From: Cellulomonas hominis | GTDB lineage: Bacteria; Actinomycetota; Actinomycetes; Actinomycetales; Cellulomonadaceae | Assembly: GCF_014201095.1 (NCBI RefSeq) | Contig: NZ_JACHDN010000001.1 | Span: forward strand, 3,596,001-3,660,000 | Length of the DNA stretch: 64,000 bases | Direction: 5' to 3' | Shown: in pieces, positions 7,957 to 16,528 of the stretch | How the letters are laid out: every line of letters starts with the position of its first letter | How positions within the stretch are numbered: position 1 is the first letter of the stretch | Made by a program: the position numbers and the translations under genes | The notes under the pieces: model-generated | Told to the model about the DNA's origin: nothing | Databases searched by the model: none | Seen by the model: the letters and a program-made list of their open reading frames with translations, nothing else

Positions 7957-7984
7957 GCGACGCCCACGCGGTCCTCCCGGCCGG

Positions 7985-8005
7985 ACGCGGCGCCTCCAGC
8001 CGCGT
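7985..8005. terminator. Hairpin between convergent genes
   Basis: Perfect 7-bp stem ACGCGGC/GCCGCGT with a 7-nt loop, between the plus-strand zinc-ribbon gene and the minus-strand 278-aa gene. No U-run follows, as is common in high-GC genomes. Confidence 0.5.
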
Positions 8006-8015
8006 AGGTGCTCGG

Positions 8016-8852
8016 TCAACCGCCGGTGACGGCGCGCCAGGGTCCGAGTAGTGCGTCGTGGGCGTCGCGGGTCCACCCTGTGCGCACCACCGCGCCCTCC
8101 GGTGTGGTGAGCTCTCGGCACAGGCGAGGGTCGTCGACCAGGTCGCGGTGCCCGATCGCGATCGCGGCGTCGCGCACCGCGATGCTCGCGGCGACATGCT
8201 CGGCGCCCGAGTCGCCTCGCAGCACCGCGCCGGCCAGGGCCATCTCTTGTGCCGTCTGCGCACGGCGCCTGCGGCGCAGGAGGTCCGCAGCGAACGGCGA
8301 GCCGTCGGTAGCCGCCTCGTCCAGCGCGGCGTAGGCCAACGCGCGGCCCGGGTCGCGCGCGGACGCGGTGAACCACGCGGCGTCCAGATCGTGGCAGTCA
8401 GGGCCCGACAAGAGGGCCCCGTTCTCGCTCGTCCGCCAGACGTCCGGGTCGTGCCCCGGCTCCAGGCGCTGCTGGTGCACCGCGGTCGCGAGCGACGAGA
8501 GCGCGCCCTCCAAGGCGTGACCGCGGGCCTCGAGGCCGGCGACCGCGGCGCGGTCGTGGGTGAGCCGCGCGCCCGCCAGGCGCACTCCGAGCTCTGCGCG
8601 CGCAGCCCGGCCGCGGTCGATCAGCTGGCCGACCGTTCGCGGCGCGTCAGCCTCGATGACGCCGCGGCTCAACTGCTCGGTGAACCATGCTGACGCCTGC
8701 TCGGCGGCGCGCGAGCGTGCGCTCTCGTCGAAGCGTGGCGGGCCGAGCCGGTCGTCCAGGTGCAGGCGCGCCTCGGCACGCGAACGCGAGGTGAACTGCC
8801 CGCCCGTTCGCGTGCCTGCTGGGATCCGTGGCAGATCGTCGGCGCCCGTCAT
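8016..8852 (-). CDS. Tagged helical protein, 278 aa
   Basis: ATG 8852 directly after a box. Tag variant at residues 8-20 (PRIPAGTRTGGQF) followed by RSRAEARLHL. The remainder is mainly helical and Arg/Ala-rich (AEQASAWFTEQLSRGV; LIDRGRAARAELGVRLAGARL), with no membrane segment or catalytic motif. Function unknown. It follows the 577-aa tagged gene with a 22-bp gap filled mostly by the box. Confidence 0.7.
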   Translation of the reverse strand: MTGADDLPRIPAGTRTGGQFTSRSRAEARLHLDDRLGPPRFDESARSRAAEQASAWFTEQLSRGVIEADAPRTVGQLIDRGRAARAELGVRLAGARLTHDRAAVAGLEARGHALEGALSSLATAVHQQRLEPGHDPDVWRTSENGALLSGPDCHDLDAAWFTASARDPGRALAYAALDEAATDGSPFAADLLRRRRRAQTAQEMALAGAVLRGDSGAEHVAASIAVRDAAIAIGHRDLVDDPRLCRELTTPEGAVVRTGWTRDAHDALLGPWRAVTGG

Positions 8853-8869
8853 GGCCCGTAGATGTGCGG
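8853..8869 (-). promoter_or_regulatory. Start box
   Basis: CCGCACATCTACGGGCC before ATG 8852. Confidence 0.65.
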
Positions 8870-8874
8870 GCCGC

Positions 8875-10608
8875 TCACAGGTCCGCTGGCCCCTCCACAT
8901 CCCACGTGCCGGTGGCCCGCGGGGCCATCGCCCCCCACTGATCGCGCAGGCGCTGCTCCTCCTTGATGACGCCGTTGCGGTAGCCGGCGCCGTGCGCCCA
9001 CAGCTGCTCGGGTGTGGAGTCGACGTGCTCCGCGGCGTTGCTCAGCGGGATTCCGGCACGCTGGATGCGGCGCAGCTGCTCGGGGGTGCCGCCCACGCGC
9101 GCGAAGCGGGCGATCTGGGACATGGCCTCCTCGACCCGGCGCTCGTGGGGCATGGTCGTCTGCGTGCGCGGATGCAGCGCGGCGGACCACGGCTTGATGT
9201 CGTGGACGCCGGCCTCGTGCAGGGCGGCGATGGACTCGAGCGGCACCCGCTGGTCGCGCAGCCGCTGCGCCGCGGCCAGCGGCACGCCGGCCTTGGCCAG
9301 CGCGAGCGCCCCGGCGGCGTCGGTGGTGGTCTCGCGACGGTGCCCCATGTGCCCGCCGGTGGTCTGCTCGCCGATCTTGAGCCACGCCTTGTAGTCCGCT
9401 CCGGTGGTGATGCCCGCTGCGTAGGCGCGGCCCGCTTCGGCGGGGTGGATGTCTCCGACGCGGCCTCGCAGGGAGCGCGCCACCTTGGCCGGGACCCCGT
9501 TGAGCTCGAACCCGGAGATCTCGCCCGGGTCGATCTTCAGGCCGAACGCCTTCACCTTGGCGGCGTCGATCCCGAGCCGGATGCCGCGGTAGGCCTCGTC
9601 GGTGGACTGGCCGCACGCCTTGGCGTACTCGGCGAGCTCTCGGATCGCGTCCGGCCCCTTCTCCACCGTGCCGTCGGGGCGCTGGAGCCCGTTGTACGCC
9701 AGACCCGGCTCCACGCCGAGCTCGTGGCACAGGCGGACGTCGGCCAACGGGACTCCGGCTCGGATGTCGTTGCCGACCCCGTCGAGCTGCAGGTACCGGG
9801 CCAGGTAGCTGTTGAAGTCTGGGTCGGCCTTGGCGGCGTCCAGCCAGGCGCGTGCGGTGTCGGCGTCGCAGCCGCGGAAGGCGTACGCCATGGCCGGGGA
9901 CTTCGCGAGGCCTGCAGCGTCCAGGCGGGCGAGCTCGTCGCCCGTGAGGCCGTCGGCGTACCGCTTCACGCAACGGTCCGTCCAGCCCTCACCGCGCTGA
10001 GCCATCTGCTCGGTCCAGTTCACCGGCATCCCCGCGGCGTAGGCGTCCCGCAGCACCTGCCCGGTCTCGGGGGAGGTCAGGGTCCACGTGCCGAGGTCGC
10101 TCGTGACCAGGCGACCCGCACGGTGGACGACGATCACGGCGGCCACCCAGTCCGGGTCCACGTCTCGACCCGCGACCCGGACCGCGTCCTCCACCATTCG
10201 TGCGGCCTGGTCGCGAGCCACCTCGGGATGGGCGTAGGTGTCCTCGAGCAGGGCGGCGAGCTTGTCGATCGACTCGCTTGTCGTCGGCACGGGGACCGGG
10301 GCAGCCGCCGGGGCGCCACCGAGGTGGGCGAGCTCGGTCTCGGCCTCAGACATCTGCTCGGCTAGCAACTCCAGCTCGCCCTGGCACGTCAGGAACAGCT
10401 CGTTGCCGCCGAGGGCGCCGGCGTTGGCCATCTGGCACTGCCAGTCGTGCCGTTCGCGCGCGAGCTTGTCGATGGCCCGCTGCAGCTCGGTGACGCGATC
10501 GGCGGGGCCCGTGAGGGTCGCGACGGACTCACCACGCGCCTCGGTGGCGAACTGGCCGCCCGTGCGGACGCCGGCGGGGACGCGGGAGCGGTCAGCGAGG
10601 CTCGTCAT
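8875..10608 (-). CDS. Tagged protein, 577 aa, repetitive helical C-terminal region
   Basis: ATG 10608; tag SRVPAGVRTGGQFATEARGES at the N-terminus, close to the family consensus. About residues 30-75 form a coiled coil (DRVTELQRAIDKLARERHDWQ; LELLAEQMSEAETELAHL). From about 240 onward there are repeated short helical units, each with a small-residue turn (ELARLDAAGLAKSPAMAYAF; AFGLKIDPGEISGF; ALAKAGVPLAAAQRLRDQRVPLESIAALHEAG), suggestive of a solenoid protein-interaction scaffold. Function unknown. Confidence 0.7.
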   Translation of the reverse strand: MTSLADRSRVPAGVRTGGQFATEARGESVATLTGPADRVTELQRAIDKLARERHDWQCQMANAGALGGNELFLTCQGELELLAEQMSEAETELAHLGGAPAAAPVPVPTTSESIDKLAALLEDTYAHPEVARDQAARMVEDAVRVAGRDVDPDWVAAVIVVHRAGRLVTSDLGTWTLTSPETGQVLRDAYAAGMPVNWTEQMAQRGEGWTDRCVKRYADGLTGDELARLDAAGLAKSPAMAYAFRGCDADTARAWLDAAKADPDFNSYLARYLQLDGVGNDIRAGVPLADVRLCHELGVEPGLAYNGLQRPDGTVEKGPDAIRELAEYAKACGQSTDEAYRGIRLGIDAAKVKAFGLKIDPGEISGFELNGVPAKVARSLRGRVGDIHPAEAGRAYAAGITTGADYKAWLKIGEQTTGGHMGHRRETTTDAAGALALAKAGVPLAAAQRLRDQRVPLESIAALHEAGVHDIKPWSAALHPRTQTTMPHERRVEEAMSQIARFARVGGTPEQLRRIQRAGIPLSNAAEHVDSTPEQLWAHGAGYRNGVIKEEQRLRDQWGAMAPRATGTWDVEGPADL

Positions 10609-10625
10609 GCCCGGTAGATGTGCGG
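10609..10625 (-). promoter_or_regulatory. Start box, consensus form
   Basis: CCGCACATCTACCGGGC before ATG 10608. Confidence 0.65.
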
Positions 10626-10644
10626 GGCGGGCGGGTCGCCGTGC

Positions 10645-11166
10645 TCACCACTCGGCGAGCGCGGCGGCGACCTTCTCGGGGTCCGGCTCGCCCTTGGCGC
10701 CGGCCACCGTGTGGCTGTCCGGATCCTCGTACGTGCGCCCGTGCCAGTCGGTCTCCAGGCGGACCATCTCGCCGTCGTCCAGCCGCCAGAATGACGCCTG
10801 GGCCCACGGGTCGTCGCGGGACGGGTCGAGCTCGGCCAGGAAGATCGTCGGGTCGGCCGCGTCGGCGTACGGCTGGATCAGCACCTGTCCGGGGATCTGG
10901 ACCGCGGCCGGCGGGCTACCGGCGGCGCCCGGGTCGGGCACCGGGTCGCACGCGCGCCAGGCGCCAACACCGTCCAGGCGCGCCACGACGTCGGTCGCGA
11001 GCGCGGCCTTCGCGGTGGGGCGCCCGGGCCGCAGCCGGGCCATGCCGCGCAGCGGCTCCTGCACGGCGGTCAGCAGCGTGATGCCAGCCTCGGCGCGCAC
11101 GGTGATGGAGAACTGCCCGCCGGTGCGGATCCCGGCCGGCACCCGGGGGAGTGTCGCGGTGCCCAT
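10645..11166 (-). CDS. Tagged protein, 173 aa, coupled to a disrupted gene
   Basis: ATG 11166 overlaps the stop of the upstream IS-split gene (TGATG), so there is no box. Tag at residues 8-18 (PRVPAGIRTGGQF). The body contains a compact beta-rich part (VQIPGQVLIQPYADAADPTIFLAEL; FWRLDDGEMVRLETDWHGRTYED). Because its translation was probably coupled to the disrupted gene, the IS insertion may have lowered its expression, unless IS transcription reads in. Confidence 0.65.
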   Translation of the reverse strand: MGTATLPRVPAGIRTGGQFSITVRAEAGITLLTAVQEPLRGMARLRPGRPTAKAALATDVVARLDGVGAWRACDPVPDPGAAGSPPAAVQIPGQVLIQPYADAADPTIFLAELDPSRDDPWAQASFWRLDDGEMVRLETDWHGRTYEDPDSHTVAGAKGEPDPEKVAAALAEW

Positions 11167-11433
11167 CACACGTCCCGGGCCAAGATCGGGTCGGCCGCGA
11201 GCCGCGCGTCCATCTCGGCGCGGGCGAGCGCCATGTAGCGGCGCAGGTACCGCTCGCTGTACGCGCGGTCGGGACCGATGGCGTCCAGTGCCTTGTTCAG
11301 CCGGTTCGTGTTCTGCCGGTCCGTGAGCTCGGCTAGCTGGTCGTCCTTGATGGGCGAGCGGGCGAACAGGCGACCCTCGGCGAGGGCATCGTGGCCCGTG
11401 CCGGTCGACGGGGCGTCGAAGGCCAGGGGAGCC
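11166..11433 (-). pseudogene. C-terminal part of a tagged gene split by an IS3 element
   Basis: About 89 codons read up to the left IS end, starting in frame with PLAFDAPSTGTGHDALAEG and ending at 11166 with DPILARDV. It is helical (TDRQNTNRLNKALDAIGPDRAYSERYLRRYMALARAEMDARL). Joined to the N-terminal piece at 12686-13249 it gives a protein of about 275 residues. It has no start or box of its own. Confidence 0.7.
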
Positions 11434-11467
11434 TGACCCGGTTTCCCGGACAGTTGCGGTGTGGTGA

Positions 11468-12304
11468 TCATGCCGCCGCGGTGGCGGCGGTGTGTAGGTC
11501 CTCGAAGTCGTTCGGGGACCGGTAGCCGAGGCCGGAGTGGCGTCGGACGGGGTTGTAGAAGCCCTCGATCCACTCGAAGATCGCCGAGGCGAGCTCCTCG
11601 CGGGAGGACCAGGCGTGGCGGTCGAGCAGCTCGCGCTGCATGCTCGACCAGAAGCTCTCCATCATGGTGTTGTCGACCGAGGACGCGACTCGGCCCATCG
11701 AGCCGAGCAGGCCGGCCTCGCGCAGCCGGTGCCCGAAGATCCACGACGTGTACTGGCTTCCGCGGTCCGCGTGCACGATCGCACCTGGTGCGGGGTGGCG
11801 CCGCCAGATCGCCATCTGCAGGGCGTCGACGACCAGCTCCGAGCGCATGTGGTCCGCGATGGACCACCCGACGATCTTGCGGGTGAACACGTCCAGGACC
11901 GCGGCGCAGTAGACCTTCCCGGTGCCCGTGGGGTGCTCGGTGATGTCGGTGCACCACAATCGGTCCGGGCCGTTGGCGGTGAACCGCCGCTGGACGAGGT
12001 CGTCGTGCGGTGCTGGCAGCGGTCGTTGCCCGCAGCGTTTGCGCCGGTGGCAGACCCCTATCAACCCGGCCGCGCGCATCAGCCTCGCGACGCGTTTGCG
12101 TCCGCAGGCGACCCCGAGCCCGAGACGCAGCTCGGCATGGACTCGCGGGGCGCCGTAGGTCGCCCGCGAGCCGTGATGGATCGCCGTGATCGTCGCGGTC
12201 AGCGCCTGGTCGGCGATCGCGCGGGTGCTCGGCGGTCGGTTCATGGCGTCGTAGAGCCCGGAGCGGGAGATCCCGAGGACCCGGCAGGTCGCCGCGACGG
12301 GCAC
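11468..12304 (-). CDS. IS3-family transposase OrfB (DDE catalytic subunit)
   Basis: 278 codons from the first ATG. Integrase-core residues are visible: D in CTDITEH, D in HADRGSQYT, and E in NTMMESFWSSMQ, followed by the C-terminal YNPVRRHSGLGYRSPNDFE signature. An HTH_21-like domain (YGAPRVHAEL...CGRKRVARLMRAAGL) precedes it. In IS3 elements OrfB is normally made as an OrfAB fusion by -1 frameshifting; the native protein therefore probably begins upstream of this ATG, near the end of orfA. Confidence 0.85.
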   Translation of the reverse strand: MPVAATCRVLGISRSGLYDAMNRPPSTRAIADQALTATITAIHHGSRATYGAPRVHAELRLGLGVACGRKRVARLMRAAGLIGVCHRRKRCGQRPLPAPHDDLVQRRFTANGPDRLWCTDITEHPTGTGKVYCAAVLDVFTRKIVGWSIADHMRSELVVDALQMAIWRRHPAPGAIVHADRGSQYTSWIFGHRLREAGLLGSMGRVASSVDNTMMESFWSSMQRELLDRHAWSSREELASAIFEWIEGFYNPVRRHSGLGYRSPNDFEDLHTAATAAA

Positions 12305-12337
12305 CCCGTCAGCGACGCTCTTGGACCAGCCGGGCGC

Positions 12338-12652
12338 TCATTTTGGGAGGACGTTCTCCCGGGCGAAGTACGCCGAGGCCCGCTTGAGGATCTCGACCTC
12401 CATCTCCAGCACCCGGTTGCGGCGCCGCAGCTCGACCAGCTCGCGGCGCTCGTCGGAGCTCACGCCCTCACGGCGACCGGCATCGACGTCGTCCTGGGCC
12501 ATCCACCGGCGCAGACACGACTCGCTGATCCCGAGATCGGACGCGACCTTCGCGACCGGCTGCCGACCCGAGCGGGCCAGATCCACTGCTCGACGCCGGA
12601 ACTCCGGCGGCTTGGCTGCAGGCATCCCAGACTCCCTTCCCGAGACGATCAT
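12338..12652 (-). CDS. IS3-family transposase OrfA (HTH and leucine zipper)
   Basis: 104 codons, though translation may start at the internal MPAAKPPEF. HTH of the transposase_8 type (EFRRRAVDLARSGRQPVAKVASDLGISESCLRRWM) followed by a leucine-zipper helix (ELRRRNRVLEMEVEILKRASAYF). A CCCAAAATGA stretch at the 3' end is a possible frameshift site for making the OrfAB fusion. Confidence 0.8.
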   Translation of the reverse strand: MIVSGRESGMPAAKPPEFRRRAVDLARSGRQPVAKVASDLGISESCLRRWMAQDDVDAGRREGVSSDERRELVELRRRNRVLEMEVEILKRASAYFARENVLPK

Positions 12653-12685
12653 CGCCTCGGACCAGGTGTCCGGAGAAGCGGGTCA

Positions 12686-13249
12686 GGCTCCCAGGACCTT
12701 CATGTGGTCCCCCGGCAGCGGGACGCCGACCTCGATCAGGCTGAGGTGGCCGCGGCGCACCGCCGCCACGTGACGCTTGATCAGCTCGGTGGAGAACTCC
12801 TGGCGCACCATCTGCTCGACGTTCTTGACGGTGTCGCGTTCGTGGGCGCTGACGTGGGCGGCGGCCACCATGCCCGGCAGCTGGTGGTCCAGGGCGTAGA
12901 TTCGCCCGTGCTGGTCTCCCAGGTAGGCGCCGTCGGCGCGTGCTAGGCGCACGTTCAGGCCGTCCGAGGAGTCGATGCGGTACTCGAAGCCGCGGGCGTG
13001 CGCAGTGGCCGAGAACCGGCCGTCAGGCTCGTCGACGTGCACCTTGAGCACGACGTCCTGCAGTGGCGCGACCTTCTCGAGCGCGGTGGCGTAGGTGCTC
13101 GCGTTCGGGCCCTGGACACCCTCGACCGCGACCGCGGCGTACCACGGACGGGTCGACAGGACGACGGGCGCCTCGGACCGGGCCTCGATCGCGAACTGGC
13201 CGCCGGTCGTCACTCCGGCGGGTACGCGGGAAGGGTGCTGTCTGCTCAT
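12686..13249 (-). pseudogene. N-terminal part of a tagged gene split by an IS3 element
   Basis: ATG 13249 with a perfect box and tag (SRVPAGVTTGGQFAIEARSE). 188 codons are read before the TGA contributed by the IS end (12683-12685). The body holds a beta-rich region (VVLKVHVDEPDGRFSATAHARGFEYRI) and a helical part near the junction (DTVKNVEQMVRQEFSTELIKRHVAAV). The last native residues are VLGA; the C-terminal half resumes at 11433. A truncated product could still be made. Confidence 0.7.
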
Positions 13250-13266
13250 GCCGGGTAGATGTGCGG
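13250..13266 (-). promoter_or_regulatory. Start box, consensus form
   Basis: CCGCACATCTACCCGGC before ATG 13249. Just upstream TGTGCGG is followed by CCCGGG and the box core, giving a short palindrome around the core. Confidence 0.65.
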
Positions 13267-13298
13267 CCCGGGCCGCACACCTGCACCCGGTGTGAGTC

Positions 13299-14669
13299 TC
13301 AGAACTCCAGCGGGTCCTGCTGGCTCGTCGCCTTCGCAGGGCGGGCGGGCGCGCCGCTGCGCGGGCCGGGCCAGTGCAGTTCGTGCGCGTCCATCCGGTC
13401 CAGCGCCTTGAGCTCGGCGCGCCGGGCCGAGCTACGGCCCGCCTCGACCAGGTGCGGTCGGGTCTGGGCGATGCGGTCGGCGTGCTTGCGCACCGCGGCC
13501 AGCGCCTTGTCGTGGTCAGGCTCGGCGTTCTTGTACGGGGTGAAGGAGGTCTCGAACGCGGCCTGGATCACGGCGGCAACGTCGGCGTCCACGCGCCCCT
13601 CAGCGAGCGCCCTCTCGGCGGCGCGCCGCTGCCGCAGCGCCGTCTGGGCGGTGGCGAGCCGCTGCGCGTCCCGGGTCAGGTGCGTCCAGGCGTTGATCCG
13701 GTCTGTCCAGGCCGCGGTCGGTGCCGGCATGGGGCCGGTGGGGTCGTCTGCCCACGCCAGCGCGGCGTCGACGTCGGCCAGGTGCTCGGGGCTCAGGTGC
13801 ACGGTGTGCACCCTCGGGGAGCCGTAGTAGCCGCCGTGGTCGCTGGTGGGGATGCCCAGGAACGCCGCCGTGTGCGGGTCCAGGTCGGTTGCCGGCATCC
13901 TGGCGAGCTCGAGCCGGGCGGCGTCCCGCTCGGCCGCGGTGTCCGGGTTCTCCGGCATGATCTCCCAGGGCGCCTTGGCGCCGGCGGCGACCGCTGCGAG
14001 GGTGGCGCGGGCCCGGCCCTGAGCGCTGGCCTGCGGGGCCTGACGGACCGCGTCCTGGACGGCCTTCTTGTCGGCGATCGCGAAGTAGTGGTTCGCGTAG
14101 GTGGAGTCGCCGCTGTCGTCGTGGTCGGCCAGGAAGTCCGGGCGGGCGGCCATCGCTTCCAGTACGGCGGCAAGGCACCCGGCCTCGTGTCCGTTCGGCT
14201 GGATGCGCTCGCAGTAGCAGTCCCGGTTGCCACCGCCGTTGCGCGTGTGGATCCAGACGGCCAGCCTCGCCTCAGGGTCAGCCCAACGCGGATCGTCGGG
14301 GTCGCTGGCCCGGTCCAGTTCGGCGTCGGGGTCCCAGGCCGCCCGCTCGTCCCACCAGACCGGGACGGGGCCACCGCGGTGGCGGCCGGTGTCCAGGTCG
14401 CCGAGCAAGCTGTTCAAGGTCGCGGTGACGTCAACGACGTCCGGACCCTGAGCGAGCTGGTGCACCAGCTCCCACCGCTGCTGCAGGCCGACGCCCTCGT
14501 GGTCGGCCGGGACGTCGGCCAGCGTCAGCCCGTACCGGGCCAGGGCGTCGGTCAGCGGCTCCGGGTCGACCGGGGCGGCCAGCTCGAGGTCGGGCTCGGC
14601 GCGAACCCCGGCGGCGAACTGCCCACCTGTTCGGACGCCGGCGGGGACGCGGGAGCGGTCGGTGGTCAC
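13299..14669 (-). CDS. Tagged protein, 456 aa, started by an SD instead of a box
   Basis: GTG 14669 with CAGGAGG about 10 nt upstream; there is no box. Tag SRVPAGVRTGGQF at residues 6-18 then RAEPDLEL. It contains a Cys/His patch (NRDCYCERIQPNGHEAGCLAAV), a segment around the turn DHGGYYGSPRVHTVHLSPEHLADVDAALAWAD, and a long helical Ala/Arg-rich stretch. The tag is retained although translation initiation differs, which separates selection on the peptide from selection on the box. Function unknown. Confidence 0.7.
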   Translation of the reverse strand: MTTDRSRVPAGVRTGGQFAAGVRAEPDLELAAPVDPEPLTDALARYGLTLADVPADHEGVGLQQRWELVHQLAQGPDVVDVTATLNSLLGDLDTGRHRGGPVPVWWDERAAWDPDAELDRASDPDDPRWADPEARLAVWIHTRNGGGNRDCYCERIQPNGHEAGCLAAVLEAMAARPDFLADHDDSGDSTYANHYFAIADKKAVQDAVRQAPQASAQGRARATLAAVAAGAKAPWEIMPENPDTAAERDAARLELARMPATDLDPHTAAFLGIPTSDHGGYYGSPRVHTVHLSPEHLADVDAALAWADDPTGPMPAPTAAWTDRINAWTHLTRDAQRLATAQTALRQRRAAERALAEGRVDADVAAVIQAAFETSFTPYKNAEPDHDKALAAVRKHADRIAQTRPHLVEAGRSSARRAELKALDRMDAHELHWPGPRSGAPARPAKATSQQDPLEF

Positions 14670-14716
14670 GGCTGGGCCTCCTGGCTGGTGCGACCGGCGC
14701 CGCGGGGCGCCTGCGG

Positions 14717-15484
14717 TCAGTGGGTCTGGACCTGCAGGTCGGGGCTCGTGGGCGCGATCACGTCGATCGAGCCGTCCGGGGTGCGGGCGAGGGTTCCCGT
14801 GGTGTACCGCTCGCCGACGACGACGGCGACCCCGTCGCCCTCGACGGTCACGTTCACCTGGCCGTAGCGGGCGCCGAACACCAGGACGCTGGCCCCGGGG
14901 GCGACGGTGACGTCGACGCGCGCCGCGCGGTCACGCTCGCGGCCGGCCCGGCGGGACTGCTGGCCGGCATGCACGATCGCGGCGCCCTTGGTGACCCGCA
15001 GCGGGGTGCTGGCCCCGAACCCGGGCAGCAGGACCTGGATCGGCTCGTTCGGGTGCCCGGTGACCTCCAGCGGGTCGTCCGAGCTGTCGCGCAGCCCTCG
15101 CAGCTCCACGACCCTTCCCGGTGCGCGCGAGCCGCGCAGAGCCGCACGCGCGCCCGGCAGGGTGTCGGCCCACATCGGCTCGTCAGGCTGGCCATGGCGG
15201 ACCCGGAACCGCAGCGAGGCCGACGCCACCGACGGCTGCAGGTCGATCGGATCGTGGTTCTCGTCCCAGATGCTCTCGGCAGCGAGCTCGGCCAGCCGGC
15301 GTCGGCGGGCGCCGATGCTCCCGGGGGCGGCGTCGGGGGTGGTGGAGGCCAGCAGGTCGGCCTCGCAGGTGAACCAGCCGCGCGCGGCGGGCAGGCTCAC
15401 CTGCGACTCGCTACGCGCGGCTGTGGCGAACTGCCCGCCGGTGCTGACGCCGGCAGGGACACGGGAGCGAGGCTTGTCGGTCAC
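14717..15484 (-). CDS. Tagged protein, 255 aa, beta-repeat C-terminus (paralogue of the next gene)
   Basis: GTG 15484 after a box. Tag SRVPAGVSTGGQF. It shares two blocks with the 333-aa neighbour: GARRRRLAELAAES and GARAALRGSRAPGRVVELRGL. The C-terminal 100 residues are short alternating strands (APGASVLVFGARYGQVNVTVEGDGVAVVVGE), like a small beta-helix or pentapeptide-type stack. Untagged homologues are not recognised. The pair looks like a local duplication that has diverged. Confidence 0.7.
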   Translation of the reverse strand: MTDKPRSRVPAGVSTGGQFATAARSESQVSLPAARGWFTCEADLLASTTPDAAPGSIGARRRRLAELAAESIWDENHDPIDLQPSVASASLRFRVRHGQPDEPMWADTLPGARAALRGSRAPGRVVELRGLRDSSDDPLEVTGHPNEPIQVLLPGFGASTPLRVTKGAAIVHAGQQSRRAGRERDRAARVDVTVAPGASVLVFGARYGQVNVTVEGDGVAVVVGERYTTGTLARTPDGSIDVIAPTSPDLQVQTH

Positions 15485-15501
15485 ACCCGATAGATGTGCG
15501 G
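15485..15501 (-). promoter_or_regulatory. Start box
   Basis: CCGCACATCTATCGGGT before GTG 15484. Confidence 0.65.
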
Positions 15502-15505
15502 GGCC

Positions 15506-16507
15506 TCAGACGCGGCGCGCGACCGGGCTGGACGGCGTCCGGACCGTGATGCGGTCCGTGCCGCAGTGGATGACGTCCAACGACCCCGACCCCTCGCAAC
15601 GGTGCTGGAAGCCGTGCACTCGCTCGGCGCAGTCCAGCACGGCCACACCGGAGTCCTTGACGGTCACCGAGACCTTCCGGCCGGCGCCGGCGAGGATCAC
15701 CGCGGTGGCGCCGTCGGCGACCGTGACCGGGTTCCCGGAGGCGGAGCTGGCGTACACGATCACGGTGCCGGAGGTGATGTGCAGGTGGTGGAACCCGGAG
15801 GAGTTGATGATGACCAGCGGGGCGCCGTCGTGGCCGTGGACCTCCAGCGGCGCCTTTCCGATGGTGTCCAGGCGGCGCAGCTCGACCACGCGGCCCGGGG
15901 CGCGGCGGGCGCGCAGGGCGGCCCGGGCCTCGGTCAGGGTGGCCGGGCAGACCTCTTCGGTGGGCCGCCGGGGCCCCAGGAACCGGGTGGTGGCGAGCTC
16001 CGCGGCGCGGCGGCGGCGTGCCCCGATCTCGTCGGTCGGGTTCTCGGCGGCCTGGAGCAGGTGGGCCGGCTCGGTGAAGATGCCGTCACGGGCGGGGGAG
16101 AGCTGGTCGAGGGCCTGCCGCACGCGGGCGCCGTAGGCCGGGTCGCGCTCCGACCACTCCTCGGCCAGCTGCTCCAGCAGGGCCCGGTCGCCGCGCTTGG
16201 CGACCTCGGTGGGGTCGAGCCGGACCACCTCGAACCTGCTGGGGTCGACGCTCTTGCGCACGGCCGGGTCGTCGATCGACTGCAGGCGGACCAGGTCGCC
16301 GTCGGCGTCCTCCACGAGCCACTGGTCGCAGGATTCGACCGGAGTGACCCAGTCGTCGCGCAGCAGCCGGACGCCTCGGGCGTCGACGCCGACGAACGGG
16401 TGGCCGTTGAGGGAGCCGAGGTCGATGGGCGCTTCGCCGTGGGCCTGGGTGACGAACTGGCCGCCGGTGGACACGCCGGCCGGGACCCGGGAGGGCTGGG
16501 TGCTCAT
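15506..16507 (-). CDS. Tagged protein, 333 aa, beta-repeat C-terminus
   Basis: ATG 16507 with box; tag SRVPAGVSTGGQFVTQAHGE. Residues about 25-110 resemble a small domain of their own (HPFVGVDARGVRLLRDDWVTPV); then come the blocks shared with the 255-aa paralogue (GARRRRAAELATTRF; ARAALRARRAPGRVVELRRL) and a C-terminal stack of short strands (GTVIVYASSASGNPVTVADGATAVILAGAGRKVSVTV) with a terminal Cys/His pair (LDCAERVHGF). Function unknown. Confidence 0.7.
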   Translation of the reverse strand: MSTQPSRVPAGVSTGGQFVTQAHGEAPIDLGSLNGHPFVGVDARGVRLLRDDWVTPVESCDQWLVEDADGDLVRLQSIDDPAVRKSVDPSRFEVVRLDPTEVAKRGDRALLEQLAEEWSERDPAYGARVRQALDQLSPARDGIFTEPAHLLQAAENPTDEIGARRRRAAELATTRFLGPRRPTEEVCPATLTEARAALRARRAPGRVVELRRLDTIGKAPLEVHGHDGAPLVIINSSGFHHLHITSGTVIVYASSASGNPVTVADGATAVILAGAGRKVSVTVKDSGVAVLDCAERVHGFQHRCEGSGSLDVIHCGTDRITVRTPSSPVARRV

Positions 16508-16524
16508 GCCGGGTAGATGTGCGG
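16508..16524 (-). promoter_or_regulatory. Start box, consensus form
   Basis: CCGCACATCTACCCGGC before ATG 16507. Confidence 0.65.
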
Positions 16525-16528
16525 AAGG

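Larger units (their letters stand above)
11434..12685 (-). mobile_element. IS3-family insertion sequence (copy 1)
   Basis: About 1.25 kb with imperfect terminal inverted repeats TGACCCGGTTTCCCGGACAG (left) and, on the other strand, TGACCCGCTTCTCCGGACAC (right). It carries orfA and orfB in the usual IS3 order. No clean direct target repeat is visible: flanks read GGAGCC and GGCTCC. The terminal TGA supplies the stop codon of the interrupted upstream half. Confidence 0.8.

Noticed and set aside
8560..10365. 601-codon plus-strand ORF
   Set aside because: Antisense shadow of the 278-aa and 577-aa tagged genes.
11434..11440. Clean target duplication for the first IS3 element
   Set aside because: Flanks GGAGCC and GGCTCC are inverted rather than direct repeats; not claimed.
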